Assembly (NCBI GenBank): GCA_902779355.1
Contig: CACZBF010000010.1
Location: 53,427 to 117,426, forward strand
Source: an uncultured Lachnospiraceae bacterium
Lineage (GTDB): Bacteria; Bacillota; Clostridia; Lachnospirales; Lachnospiraceae
Direction of reading: 5' to 3'
Length of the DNA stretch: 64,000 nt
The notes beneath the pieces are model-generated. The model had not been told where the DNA came from, ran no database searches, and saw only the letters and a list, made by a program, of their open reading frames with translations. Shown here piece after piece: positions 34,252 to 42,677 of the stretch; positions within the stretch are counted from its first letter, which is position 1, and each line of letters opens with the position of its first letter. The translations under genes and the position numbers were made by a program.

Positions 34252-36984
34252 ATGAATTACGGGAAATCAGGAATCAGTAAACAAAAGAAAAAGCTGACGA
34301 GCAAAGGCACGATGATCAATCGAAAAGTCGGCGTGCTCGTCGGGAAAGTGGCAATGGTGGCTTTGGCGGCGCTTGTGATCGTCGGTGGTTGTATGGCTTA
34401 CGGCATGATCCGCGGCGTTCTGGATGCGGCGCCGGACATTGATGAGATCGATGCCACCCCGACCGGATATCTGACCACGGTACTTGACAATCAGGGAAAT
34501 GTGACGGCAACCCTCGTGGCTTCCGGCGCGAACCGTGTCTATGTGACGCTGGATGAGATTCCGGAGGATCTGCAGCATGCATTTGTCGCGATCGAGGACG
34601 AGCGGTTTTACGAGCACAACGGGATTGACTTGAAGGGTATCGCAAGAGCCGGTGTGACGGCGATCCGAAACAAGGATTTTTCGCAGGGCGCGTCCACGAT
34701 CACCCAGCAGCTTTTGAAAAACAACGTGTTTACGGGATGGACGTCCGAGAGCTCCATGGCGGAAAAACTGGAGCGGAAGATCCAGGAGCAGTACCTCGCG
34801 GTCCAGTTGGAGAAAAAACAGGACAAAGATTGGATTCTCGAAAACTACCTGAACACGATCAACCTCGGGCAGAACAGCCTTGGCGTCCAGGCAGCGGCGG
34901 AGCGTTACTTTAATAAAGATGTTTCCAACCTGAACCTGGCCGAATGTGCCGTTATCGCGGCGATCACGCAGAACCCGTCCAAGTATAATCCGGTGAGCCA
35001 CCCGGAGGACAACAAAAAGCGTGCGACCGAAGTGCTGAGGAAAATGCTGGAGCAGGGCTACATCAAGCAGGCGGATTATGAAGCCGCGCTGGCGGATGAT
35101 GTTTATGACAGGATTCAGATCGTCAATGCGGAAAATTCAAGTTCGGACATCACGTCTTATTTTGTGGATGCACTGACGGATCAGGTCATTGATGACCTGA
35201 TGGGGATCAAAGGCTATACGGAGTCCGAAGCATACAAAGCGCTTTATCAGGGCGGTCTGACCATTTATTCTACGCAGGATCCGGCCATCCAGGAGATCTG
35301 CGATTCGGAAGTCAATAACCTCGATAACTACGGGAGTTCCCCGTACAAGGTTTCGTTTTCCTACCGTCTGACGGTGGTGCATTCCGATGACTCCTACAGC
35401 AATTACAGCGAGCAGACGATGCGTTCGTACTATTCCTCAGGCGCGTCTGTGTATTCTCTGAACTTTGACAGTGAGGAAGAGGCGCAGGCGGCGATCGACG
35501 GATACCGGGAGGCGGTATTGCAGCCGGGTGACGAGATCGTCGGGGAGTCCGTGACCTTTACCGTACAGCCGCAGGCATCCATGACCGTGATCGAGCAGAG
35601 TACGGGTGAGGTGAAAGCGCTGGTCGGCGGACGTGGTGACAAATCCGCCAGCAAGACGCTAAACCGCGCTACGGGTACGACCAGACAGCCCGGATCGACT
35701 TTCAAGATCCTGGCATCCTATGCGCCGGCGCTCGATACCGGGGAGTTCACGCTGGCTTCGGTGCAGGATGATGCGCCGTTCAATTACAGCAATATCGCAA
35801 AGTCTCCGGTCAACAACTACGACCATACCTATCGAGGCTATACGACGGTGCGTGAAGCGATCATCCGCTCCATCAACATCGTGGCGGTCAAGACGTTGAC
35901 GGATATCGGCACGACGACAGGCTATGATAAACTGCTGGACTTCGGGTTCACGACACTTGTAGAGCAGGATAATTCGCAGGCATTGGCGCTCGGCGGTATC
36001 ACAAACGGTGTGAAAAATCTCGAACTGACGGCAGCTTATGCGACGATCGCAAATGGCGGCGTGTACATCAAGCCGCGGTTCTATACACAGATTTTAGATC
36101 ATCAGGGAAATGTCCTGATCGACAACACCGCACAGACAAGAGAGGTGCTGCAGCCCACGACCGCGTGGCTTCTGACCGATGCCATGAAAGACGTTATGAC
36201 GGCATCCGGCGGTACCGGTGCGCCGGCGTATTTCGGAGATTCCATGACGCAGGCCGGAAAATCCGGTACGACCTCTGATAACCGTGACGCGCTCTGGGCA
36301 GGCTTTACGCCGTATTACACCTGTGTGGTTTGGGGCGGTTATGACGACAACTCCACCCTTTCCTATACCACGTATCCGAAACTTCTTTGGAAAGCCGTGA
36401 TGTCGCGGATCCATGAGGGATTGCCGAATCAGGACTTTGTACAGCCGCCCGGTATCGTGACGGCGGTGACGTGCAAGAAGTCCGGAAAGCTCGCGATCGA
36501 CGGACTTTGTAATCTGGATATGCGCGGTTCCATGGCGCAGACAGAGTATTTTGCGGAGGGCACGGTTCCGGAAGAAACCTGCGATCACCATGCGCTTGCG
36601 ACGGTCTGCTCCGCTTCCAATATGCTGGCAACGACGTCTTGTCCGCCGGAGTTCCATGTATCCGGCGTTTATCAGGTGGGCGGTACCAGCGGGACCCAGG
36701 ATGATCCCTATCGTTTGACGGCAGGCGCGCTGACAAGCGGCTGCGTGATCCATCCCGGTGCGGTGCTGACGAACCTCAGCTCGTATGCGGCAATGGCGGT
36801 CGCAACGAACGATGCCAACGGAATGACGGAAGAACAGGCGCAGGCAGCGGCAGAGGCAGCGGCCATGGCAGGCGCAGGCTCTGTAGAACAGCAACAGATC
36901 GATGCGGCAAACCAGGCGGATCTCGAGGCACAGCAGGCAGCATGGGCGATGATCCAGCAGATGTACGGACTCGCGGGACAATAG
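34252..36984 (+). CDS. Class A penicillin-binding protein (transglycosylase/transpeptidase)
   Basis: A bifunctional peptidoglycan polymerase of 910 residues. It has a membrane anchor (about 30-52), a GT51 domain with EDERFYEHNGIDLKGI (about 118), GASTITQQLLKN (about 146) and ERKIQEQYLAVQLEK, and a transpeptidase domain with SxxK in QPGSTFKILASY (about 480), SIN in IRSINIVAV (about 541) and KSGTTSDNRDALWAGFTP (about 670). The C-terminus has an Ala/Gln/Met-rich tail. It acts outside the membrane in wall elongation or division. TAAGGGA precedes the ATG. Confidence 0.96.
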   Translation: MNYGKSGISKQKKKLTSKGTMINRKVGVLVGKVAMVALAALVIVGGCMAYGMIRGVLDAAPDIDEIDATPTGYLTTVLDNQGNVTATLVASGANRVYVTLDEIPEDLQHAFVAIEDERFYEHNGIDLKGIARAGVTAIRNKDFSQGASTITQQLLKNNVFTGWTSESSMAEKLERKIQEQYLAVQLEKKQDKDWILENYLNTINLGQNSLGVQAAAERYFNKDVSNLNLAECAVIAAITQNPSKYNPVSHPEDNKKRATEVLRKMLEQGYIKQADYEAALADDVYDRIQIVNAENSSSDITSYFVDALTDQVIDDLMGIKGYTESEAYKALYQGGLTIYSTQDPAIQEICDSEVNNLDNYGSSPYKVSFSYRLTVVHSDDSYSNYSEQTMRSYYSSGASVYSLNFDSEEEAQAAIDGYREAVLQPGDEIVGESVTFTVQPQASMTVIEQSTGEVKALVGGRGDKSASKTLNRATGTTRQPGSTFKILASYAPALDTGEFTLASVQDDAPFNYSNIAKSPVNNYDHTYRGYTTVREAIIRSINIVAVKTLTDIGTTTGYDKLLDFGFTTLVEQDNSQALALGGITNGVKNLELTAAYATIANGGVYIKPRFYTQILDHQGNVLIDNTAQTREVLQPTTAWLLTDAMKDVMTASGGTGAPAYFGDSMTQAGKSGTTSDNRDALWAGFTPYYTCVVWGGYDDNSTLSYTTYPKLLWKAVMSRIHEGLPNQDFVQPPGIVTAVTCKKSGKLAIDGLCNLDMRGSMAQTEYFAEGTVPEETCDHHALATVCSASNMLATTSCPPEFHVSGVYQVGGTSGTQDDPYRLTAGALTSGCVIHPGAVLTNLSSYAAMAVATNDANGMTEEQAQAAAEAAAMAGAGSVEQQQIDAANQADLEAQQAAWAMIQQMYGLAGQ

Positions 36985-37000
36985 ACAACAGGAGACCACA

Positions 37001-37714
37001 GTGTATACTTTTTCAACCAGGATCCGGTACAGTGAGATCGGCGAGGACGGAACGCTCCGTCCGGCAGAGCTCATCGATGCGTTTCAGAATTGCAGCACGT
37101 TTCAGTCAGAAGAATTATCGATCGGACCGGCCTTTGCGATCCAAAAACAGGAGGCATGGCTCGTCGCTTCCTGGCATATTCAGGTGATGCGGCTTCCGGC
37201 GTTCGGAGAGGAAGTAGCGCTTTCCACCTGGCCTTATAAGATGGATCGTTTTTTCGGATACCGGAATTTTACGATGCGGGATGCAAAGGGAGAGCTGCTC
37301 GCCTGTGCGGATTCTTGCTGGATCTACTTTGACAATAGAAAGCAGGCGTTGATCCGCGTCTCGGATGAGATGAAAGAGATCCTCGGCAAAGAGATCGAAC
37401 CGGCGTTTCCGATGGAAAAGCAGCCGCGCAAGATTGCGTTGCCTGATGGAATGGAAAAGCAGCCGGCGTTTCCGGTCAGACGGTCGGATCTGGACACGAA
37501 CCATCATGTGAACAACGGCCGTTATGTGCACTACGCGGCAGAATACCTACCGGCTGATGTTACAGTAAAGGGAATCCGGGTCGAATATGTCAAGGCGGCG
37601 ATGCCGCAAGATCAAATCTACCCGGAAGTGTCCGTGGATGCGGGAGAGACGATCGTGAATCTCGCACAGGAGAACGGTAAGCCGTTTGCGGTGGTACAGT
37701 TTTTGACGGAGTAA
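37001..37714 (+). CDS. Acyl-ACP thioesterase, FatA-like
   Basis: Hydrolyses acyl-ACP and so ends fatty-acid elongation, releasing free fatty acid. The 237 residues form two hot-dog domains: YSEIGEDGTLRPAELIDAFQ and LSTWPYKMDRFFGYRNF in the first, RRSDLDTNHHVNNGRYVHY (about 163) in the second; Asn-His near NNGRY are the family's conserved residues. The start is GTG 37001 after CAGGAG. Its place between a PBP and an S1 protein gives no functional hint. The stop is 3 bp from the next start. Confidence 0.9.
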   Translation: MYTFSTRIRYSEIGEDGTLRPAELIDAFQNCSTFQSEELSIGPAFAIQKQEAWLVASWHIQVMRLPAFGEEVALSTWPYKMDRFFGYRNFTMRDAKGELLACADSCWIYFDNRKQALIRVSDEMKEILGKEIEPAFPMEKQPRKIALPDGMEKQPAFPVRRSDLDTNHHVNNGRYVHYAAEYLPADVTVKGIRVEYVKAAMPQDQIYPEVSVDAGETIVNLAQENGKPFAVVQFLTE

Positions 37715-37717
37715 GAC

Positions 37718-38557
37718 ATGGGATTACGACTGGGTGAGCGTCAGATGCTCACGATCTTGAAGACAACCTCATTCGGTGTGTATTTGGGAGAAGAAGGGAA
37801 AGACAAAGAACGTGTGCTGCTTCCTGCAAAGGAAGTGCCGGAGGGAGCGGCACCGGGCATGACGCTTTCCGTTTTTTTATATCTGGATTCGGAGGATCGT
37901 CCGATCGCAACGACAGCAGAACCTTTGCTTACGATGTCACATCCGGCGGCGCTGACCGTCAATTCAGTGACCAAGATCGGTGCGTTCCTTTCCTGGGGAC
38001 TCCCGAAAGATCTGTTTCTTCCATATAAAGAGATGACGGAAAAAGTACGGGAAGGGGAGACGGTGCTCGTGCGCCTTTACCTCGATAAGAGCGGGCGGCT
38101 TGCAGCCAGTATGAAAAAGCTCTATTCCCTGCTTTCCACACGCGCACCTTATCGGCAGGGCGATACCGTGGAGGGTCGCATCTATGAATTCGGCCATGAT
38201 TTTGGTACGTTTGTGGCAGTGGATGATAAGTTTTCCGCAATGATCCCACGGCATGAGGATGTCGGAGGATATCGCATCGGGACTGTGGTCTCGGCAAAGG
38301 TGACCAACGTCAAGGAAGACGGAAAACTCGACCTGACGCTCAGAGAGAAAGCATACGCGCAGCTTGATGCGGACGGGGAACGGATCTTATCACTTCTCGA
38401 TTCTTACGGCGGCGTGCTTCCCTTTACGGAAGCGGCAGACCCGGAAGTGATCCGGCGCGAGACGGGGTTATCCAAGGCAGCGTTCAAACGCGCGGTCGGA
38501 CGGCTTTATAAAGAACGAAAGATTACAATAACGGACCATAAGATTCGAAAAGCCTAG
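37718..38557 (+). CDS. cvfB: CvfB-type S1 RNA-binding protein
   Basis: 279 residues with tandem S1-like beta-barrels and a C-terminal winged-helix segment, the layout of CvfB/YitL, which in Staphylococcus affects virulence gene expression. Motifs seen are TSFGVYLGEEG (about 18), KIGAFLSWGLPKDLFLP (about 86), VEGRIYEFGHDFGTFVAV (about 150) and, at the end, GLSKAAFKRAVGRLYKERKI, typical of the family. It starts 3 bp after the thioesterase stop, with GGAG in its end. Confidence 0.93.
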   Translation: MGLRLGERQMLTILKTTSFGVYLGEEGKDKERVLLPAKEVPEGAAPGMTLSVFLYLDSEDRPIATTAEPLLTMSHPAALTVNSVTKIGAFLSWGLPKDLFLPYKEMTEKVREGETVLVRLYLDKSGRLAASMKKLYSLLSTRAPYRQGDTVEGRIYEFGHDFGTFVAVDDKFSAMIPRHEDVGGYRIGTVVSAKVTNVKEDGKLDLTLREKAYAQLDADGERILSLLDSYGGVLPFTEAADPEVIRRETGLSKAAFKRAVGRLYKERKITITDHKIRKA

Positions 38558-38572
38558 AAAAAGGAGATCGAT

Positions 38573-40054
38573 ATGAAAAGAAGAACATTCGGAGCAGCTG
38601 CGCTTTGTGTGCTTCTCCTTACAACAGTGGTGAGTGGCTGCGCACAGCAAAGTGCAGCAGGCAAGGCAAAGGATTATGTACAGGAGCGCGCGGAGCTCGC
38701 AGAGTCAAACGCTTACAAGACCACGGTGGAGCTGACGGAGAAGGAGAAGCGGGTCGATGCGAGATTACAGGCCCTGAAAGCGGAGTATCTTGAGTCCTGT
38801 AAGGACAATGTTCCTTATGATATGCCTGTTATGACAGATGAAAACATCTGGAACAGCAAACTGTATCAGTTTTGCAAGGAACTGCCGAAGGGAGCAGATC
38901 TCCATGTGCATGGCCTTGCGCTTCTCCCGGCTGCTGAATTCATGGACTATGTGGAAAGCAGACCGGACCTTTACATCGTGACGGAGGGCGATCAGAAATA
39001 TACGCTCGTCTATCATGCGCAGGGTGAGACGCCTGCGGAAGGGGAGATGCTGCTGAAGGACGCGCTCTCAGAAGGCGTACTGACAAGAGAGGAACTGAAT
39101 ACGAACTGGACGCTGCTTGGCGCCGGAGAAGAAAACATCTGGGTCTGGTTTGAGAAGCTCTTTGCGAGACATCAGTGCCTCGGGTCATATCCCGAGCTGG
39201 TGCAAAGCTATTATGAAGATGCGTTCCGGTACTACAGCCAAAACAACACCGAGTATCTGGAGGTGCGTGTCCTTTTGTTCGGTTCGCATGAGGATGCGGT
39301 GGCAAATGCGGAAGCGATCCGGGCGGCATACTATAAAGTGCGTGATGAAGATCCGGCTTTTCGCGTCAGTATCGTCGGATGCGGACTGAAGAGTGTGGCG
39401 CTGGACCCGGCGCTTACGGACACGCTGATGGACAATGCGCAGTATGTCCATGAGCAGGTCAAGGATACTTATGATGAAAAGAACACGCGCGACTTCCTGA
39501 TCGGCGTTGATCTTGTCAATGAAGAGGATCAGAGCACGCCGCTGGAACAATATGCGCCGATGCTGAAAAAGATCAAAGCGGATCATCCTGATCTTCACAT
39601 CATCCTCCATGCGGGAGAATCGTTGTTTGCAGACTCGGATAATGTGATTGACGCATATCTGATCGGCGCGGAACGGATCGGGCACGGACTCAACCTGTAT
39701 CGCTTCCCGGATATCGAGGAGGCGGTCGAAGAAGACGACATCTGCCTGGAAGTTTGTCCGATCAGCAACCAGATCCTGCGCTATGTGGCGGATCTTCGTT
39801 TGCATCCGGCGACGGAGTACTTGAAACGAGGTGTTCCGTTTGCACTCTGCTCTGACGATCCGGCCTATGAGGAGCACACGACGCTCGCGGATGATCATTT
39901 TGCTGCGATCGTCTGCTGGGATCTGGGGCTGGCAGAAGTGAAACAGCTCTGTATGAATGCGATCGACTACAGCCTGACGGATGAGGCTACGAAAAAAGAG
40001 ATGAAAGAAAACTGGGAACAGTCCTGGGATACTTTTCTGGAAGCCTGGTTATAA
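38573..40054 (+). CDS. Lipoprotein adenosine deaminase, ADGF/ADA2-like
   Basis: 493 residues with a lipoprotein signal peptide (Lys-Arg start, hydrophobic core, lipobox VVSGC with Cys 23) and a metal-dependent deaminase barrel. Zinc and catalytic residues are visible in KGADLHVHGLALLP (His 111, His 113), HIILHAGESLFAD (about 343), ERIGHGLNLYRFP (about 363) and ALCSDDPAYEEHTTL (about 423). The extended N-terminal part and the export signal resemble secreted ADGF/ADA2 enzymes. It would convert adenosine to inosine at the cell surface. AAAGGAG precedes the ATG, and a terminator follows. Confidence 0.88.
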   Translation: MKRRTFGAAALCVLLLTTVVSGCAQQSAAGKAKDYVQERAELAESNAYKTTVELTEKEKRVDARLQALKAEYLESCKDNVPYDMPVMTDENIWNSKLYQFCKELPKGADLHVHGLALLPAAEFMDYVESRPDLYIVTEGDQKYTLVYHAQGETPAEGEMLLKDALSEGVLTREELNTNWTLLGAGEENIWVWFEKLFARHQCLGSYPELVQSYYEDAFRYYSQNNTEYLEVRVLLFGSHEDAVANAEAIRAAYYKVRDEDPAFRVSIVGCGLKSVALDPALTDTLMDNAQYVHEQVKDTYDEKNTRDFLIGVDLVNEEDQSTPLEQYAPMLKKIKADHPDLHIILHAGESLFADSDNVIDAYLIGAERIGHGLNLYRFPDIEEAVEEDDICLEVCPISNQILRYVADLRLHPATEYLKRGVPFALCSDDPAYEEHTTLADDHFAAIVCWDLGLAEVKQLCMNAIDYSLTDEATKKEMKENWEQSWDTFLEAWL

Positions 40055-40086
40055 AGAAGAGGTTTTTGACAGTGATATGGACAAAG

Positions 40087-40122
40087 AAAAACGCTGCCGC
40101 GAAATGCGACAGCGTTTCTTTT
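40087..40122. terminator. Bidirectional intrinsic terminator
   Basis: AAACGCTG (40089-40096) pairs with CAGCGTTT (40110-40117), with further CGC/GCG pairing inside and a T-rich + strand tail. It lies between the convergent adenosine deaminase and YjfB-like genes. Confidence 0.85.
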
Positions 40123-40131
40123 CATGATTGC

Positions 40132-40338
40132 TTAAGCGTACGCGTCAAAATTGCCACCGATATGCGGTGCTACCGACTGTTGCATCATTCTGGTCATGGC
40201 GTCGCCCATGGTGTTCATCGTGTCCAGACTCTTGCTGAATACTGCAACACCGACATCGGACATCACGCCCTGTGCGGTCTGCATCTGGCTCGCTGCACTG
40301 ATGAATGCAGTCGGATCGATCACATCTGTGATATTCAT
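40132..40338 (-). CDS. YjfB-type putative motility protein, 68 residues
   Basis: The peptide MNITDVIDPTAFISAASQMQ and its end MMQQSVAPHIGGNFDAYA match the pattern of the small YjfB family, described as putative motility proteins in Bacillota. An upstream GTG would add three residues, but GGAGG lies 8 nt from ATG 40338, which is preferred. It is a monocistronic gene with its own promoter. No flagellar genes are in the window, so the motility link rests on family resemblance alone. Confidence 0.75.
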   Translation of the reverse strand: MNITDVIDPTAFISAASQMQTAQGVMSDVGVAVFSKSLDTMNTMGDAMTRMMQQSVAPHIGGNFDAYA

Positions 40339-40385
40339 AAGCGTCACCTCCTCCTTTCTTTCATACGAGGATGTTCGTATGAATG

Positions 40386-40414
40386 ATTATACGCCGATTT
40401 CTCGGGTTTTGCAA
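40386..40414 (-). promoter_or_regulatory. Promoter of the YjfB-like gene
   Basis: On the minus strand TTGCAA (complement of 40409-40414), 17 bp, TATAAT (complement of 40386-40391). The short leader can form a hairpin with CATACGA/TCGTATG arms just after the start point. Confidence 0.75.
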
Positions 40415-40528
40415 TCATTTTTCCTCTTTTTCCTTCTTTCTTTTCTTTTATTTATACGAAAGAAAAAAAGGTGTGGCTATAAATTTTTGAACTTCCTGTG
40501 AAACATGAAAAAACCGCGGAAATCGGGC

Positions 40529-40557
40529 TTGACAGGGGAAACGTCGTTTGTTATAAT
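40529..40557 (+). promoter_or_regulatory. Consensus vegetative promoter of the NlpC/P60 gene
   Basis: TTGACA (40529-40534) and TATAAT (40552-40557) at 17 bp are a perfect match to the housekeeping consensus, so strong expression is expected unless repressed. Confidence 0.9.
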
Positions 40558-40563
40558 CAGTTT

Positions 40564-40590
40564 CGTAATATTTCGTAACAAATGCGTAAC
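40564..40590 (+). promoter_or_regulatory. Three phased CGTAAY repeats, possible response-regulator site
   Basis: CGTAAT (40564-40569), CGTAAC (40574-40579) and CGTAAC (40585-40590) repeat at 10 and 11 bp, one helical turn apart, at and just after the expected transcription start. The last two, with a 5-nt spacer, resemble the WalR box pattern TGTWAH-N5-TGTWAH except for C in the first position. WalR controls wall hydrolases of the type encoded here, and a site at +1 would suit repression. Confidence 0.45.
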
Positions 40591-40632
40591 AAATGCCGCG
40601 AAGAGGCGTTAGGAGAAAATATCGGAGGATTT

Positions 40633-42258
40633 ATGAAGAATCGAGCAGTACGGGCTTTGCTTTGCGGGATGTTTTGCGTTGTGATCTCAGGCGCAACCAT
40701 TGCAAAAGTATCGGCAGCGCCGACCGCAGGGATCATCAGCGTAATGGCAGGCCGTCCCGCATCCGTGCAGACGACAGCAGCGAAAGAGACCAGCAAAGGT
40801 ACCGCTGATGCGCCCGCTCTTACTGAAACTGAAACAGCGGCTACGCCGACAGCAGGCGCGACTTCGGGAGTATTTGCATCCCTTGCTCCGTCAACGGAGA
40901 CACCTGCAGCAGAATCTCCGGCAGCCGAAGCACCTGTAGCAGAGACACCTGCAGCAGAGACTCCGGCATTGGAGACGCCGGCCGGGACAACCGCTGCACC
41001 TGCAGCAGAGACACCTGTAGCAGAGACTCCGGCAATGGAGACGCCGGCCGAAACAACCGCTGCACCTGCAGCAGAGACACCCGCAACGACACCGGCTTCT
41101 ACGCCGACGACGAGTTCCGGCGTGATGCAGGCGATGGCAAATATCCTTTCCGAAACGGAAGCAGTTCCGCAACAGGAATCGGCAGCAGAGGAGTCGACCG
41201 GTACGGATGGTGCAGCATCTGAGACACCGGCAGGAGAAGAGGCCGGGGAAGGTGCAGAAGGAGAGACCCCTGCAGAGACAGGCACAGCAGCCGGGGATAA
41301 AGAAGCAGAGCAGTACGCCGACATCGGGATCGCGACCGTGACGGATTTTGTAAATGTCAGAAGTGAAGCAAACGCAGATAGCGAAGCGGTCGGTAAACTT
41401 TATGCCAATAATGCACTGAAGGTGCTGGAGACGACAGAGGATGGTCAGTGGTATCATATCAAGTCCGGAGATGTGGACGGATTCGTATCTGCGGATTATG
41501 TGTCTGTCGGAGATGAAGATCTGATCAAGCAGGCATCCAACCGGACCGCAACGGTCCATACGGAGACGCTTTTCGTACGCGCGCTTCCGTCACAGGACTC
41601 GGATATCATCGGTATGGTGCCGGATGGCGAGGATCTGACGGTGACCGATGAGACCTATGTAGACACCTGGGGTTGGGTCGGTGTTTCGATCGAAGAAGGA
41701 TCCGGTTATGTATCCATGGAGTTCGTGGATCTTGATAACCGTTATACCTACGGTGAGACTAAAGAGGCAGAAGAAGCCCGTCTCGCCAGAGAAGAAGAAG
41801 AACGTAGAGCTGCAGCGGCAGCAGCGCAGGAGACACAGGCGAAATCACAGAAGAGTTCCAGCTCTTCTTCCTCCTCCGGAAGCTCCGGTGGCGGCTCCTA
41901 TGCGGCAGCAGGCGGCGGTTCAGGCGGATCGGTTGCGAACTACGCACTGCAGTTTGTCGGCAATCCTTATGTATACGGCGGATCGTCCCTGACGAACGGC
42001 ACGGACTGCTCCGGTTTCGTCATGAGTGTTTATGCAAACTATGGTGTCGGTCTTCCGCATTCCTCCAGCGCGATGCGCGGTGTGGGATACGGTGTGGATC
42101 CGTCCCAGATGCAGGCGGGCGATATCGTCTGCTACAGCGGACACGTCGGTATCTGTATCGGCGGCGGTCAGATCGTACACGCAAGTACCCCGGCGACGGG
42201 TATCAAGGTATCGAGTGCATACTACCGCGATATCCTTGCAGTACGAAGGATCTTCTGA
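40633..42258 (+). CDS. Secreted NlpC/P60 peptidoglycan endopeptidase with SH3 domains
   Basis: 541 residues. A signal peptide (about 1-30, ending KVSAAP) is followed by a long Ala/Pro/Thr/Glu linker with repeated ETPAAE-type units (about 60-190), two bacterial SH3 domains (VTDFVNVRSEANADSEAVGKL and TLFVRALPSQDSDIIGMV), a Ser/Gly linker and a C-terminal NlpC/P60 domain. The catalytic Cys is in NGTDCSGFVMSVY (about 457) and His in GDIVCYSGHVGICIG (about 505). It cuts stem peptides in the wall. ATG 40633 follows GGAGG; the frame opens at 40582, but the signal peptide fits the later start. Confidence 0.94.
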   Translation: MKNRAVRALLCGMFCVVISGATIAKVSAAPTAGIISVMAGRPASVQTTAAKETSKGTADAPALTETETAATPTAGATSGVFASLAPSTETPAAESPAAEAPVAETPAAETPALETPAGTTAAPAAETPVAETPAMETPAETTAAPAAETPATTPASTPTTSSGVMQAMANILSETEAVPQQESAAEESTGTDGAASETPAGEEAGEGAEGETPAETGTAAGDKEAEQYADIGIATVTDFVNVRSEANADSEAVGKLYANNALKVLETTEDGQWYHIKSGDVDGFVSADYVSVGDEDLIKQASNRTATVHTETLFVRALPSQDSDIIGMVPDGEDLTVTDETYVDTWGWVGVSIEEGSGYVSMEFVDLDNRYTYGETKEAEEARLAREEEERRAAAAAAQETQAKSQKSSSSSSSSGSSGGGSYAAAGGGSGGSVANYALQFVGNPYVYGGSSLTNGTDCSGFVMSVYANYGVGLPHSSSAMRGVGYGVDPSQMQAGDIVCYSGHVGICIGGGQIVHASTPATGIKVSSAYYRDILAVRRIF

Positions 42259-42274
42259 TCGGATGACAAGTCAG

Positions 42275-42303
42275 ACCCCAGTTCAAAACGAACTGGGGTT
42301 TTT
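42275..42303 (+). terminator. Intrinsic terminator of the NlpC/P60 gene
   Basis: ACCCCAGTTC (42275-42284) pairs perfectly with GAACTGGGGT (42290-42299) around AAAAC, followed by a T-run to 42303. Confidence 0.92.
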
Positions 42304-42355
42304 GATTTCTGTGAAAAAAGACGGTGAAAGTTTAATCATACCGATCAAAAAAACA

Positions 42356-42470
42356 ATATGCACAAAAAGGGTTTCCAAGGGGCAAGAATTAAATCGTGAG
42401 TTATCCACGAAACGCTACGAAAAAAGTACGAAAAATCAAGTTATGCACGAAGTTATTCACATTATCCACA
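42356..42470 (+). other. DnaA-box cluster in a 374-bp gene-free stretch
   Basis: TTATCCACG (42401-42409), TTATGCACG (42441-42449), TTATTCACA (42453-42461) and TTATCCACA (42462-42470) match the TTATNCACA DnaA box with at most one mismatch, all in one direction, the last two adjacent. ATATGCACA (42356-42364) is one base off. The surrounding 42304-42677 is A-rich and otherwise holds only the promoter at 42617. No dnaA, dnaN or rpmH is nearby, so a DnaA-binding cluster for titration or gene control is more likely than oriC. Confidence 0.65.
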
Positions 42471-42616
42471 AAAAAAGTGAAAAAAACGGGGCCCCAAATG
42501 CGAAAAAAACGAACATGTGTTTTGTGAAAGTGGACGAAACTCACCCCGATTTTGCAAAGTTCTTGACAACTGAAATGTAAAATGACTTCACAAAATACAT
42601 CGGAATAGTCAGTAAA

Positions 42617-42645
42617 TTTACAAGAAAACCCTGTTCTGGTATACT
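42617..42645 (+). promoter_or_regulatory. Promoter of the GT26-like gene
   Basis: TTTACA (42617-42622), 17 bp, TATACT (42640-42645). It lies about 150 bp downstream of the DnaA boxes, and the ATG follows at 42678 after GGGGGAAG. Confidence 0.7.
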
Positions 42646-42677
42646 TCGGTTTGTAAGAAACCGGGGGAAGAAATGAA

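Noticed and set aside
40741..41100. CRISPR-like or tandem DNA repeat
   Set aside because: The repetition is a coding Ala/Pro/Thr/Glu linker of the NlpC/P60 protein with irregular units.
42026..42580. Open frame through the NlpC/P60 end, terminator and DnaA boxes
   Set aside because: It starts in another frame within a known gene and crosses an intrinsic terminator, with no ribosome site.
42304..42677. Chromosomal origin oriC
   Set aside because: DnaA boxes are present, but no dnaA, dnaN or rpmH is near and the gene direction does not change here; kept only as a cluster.
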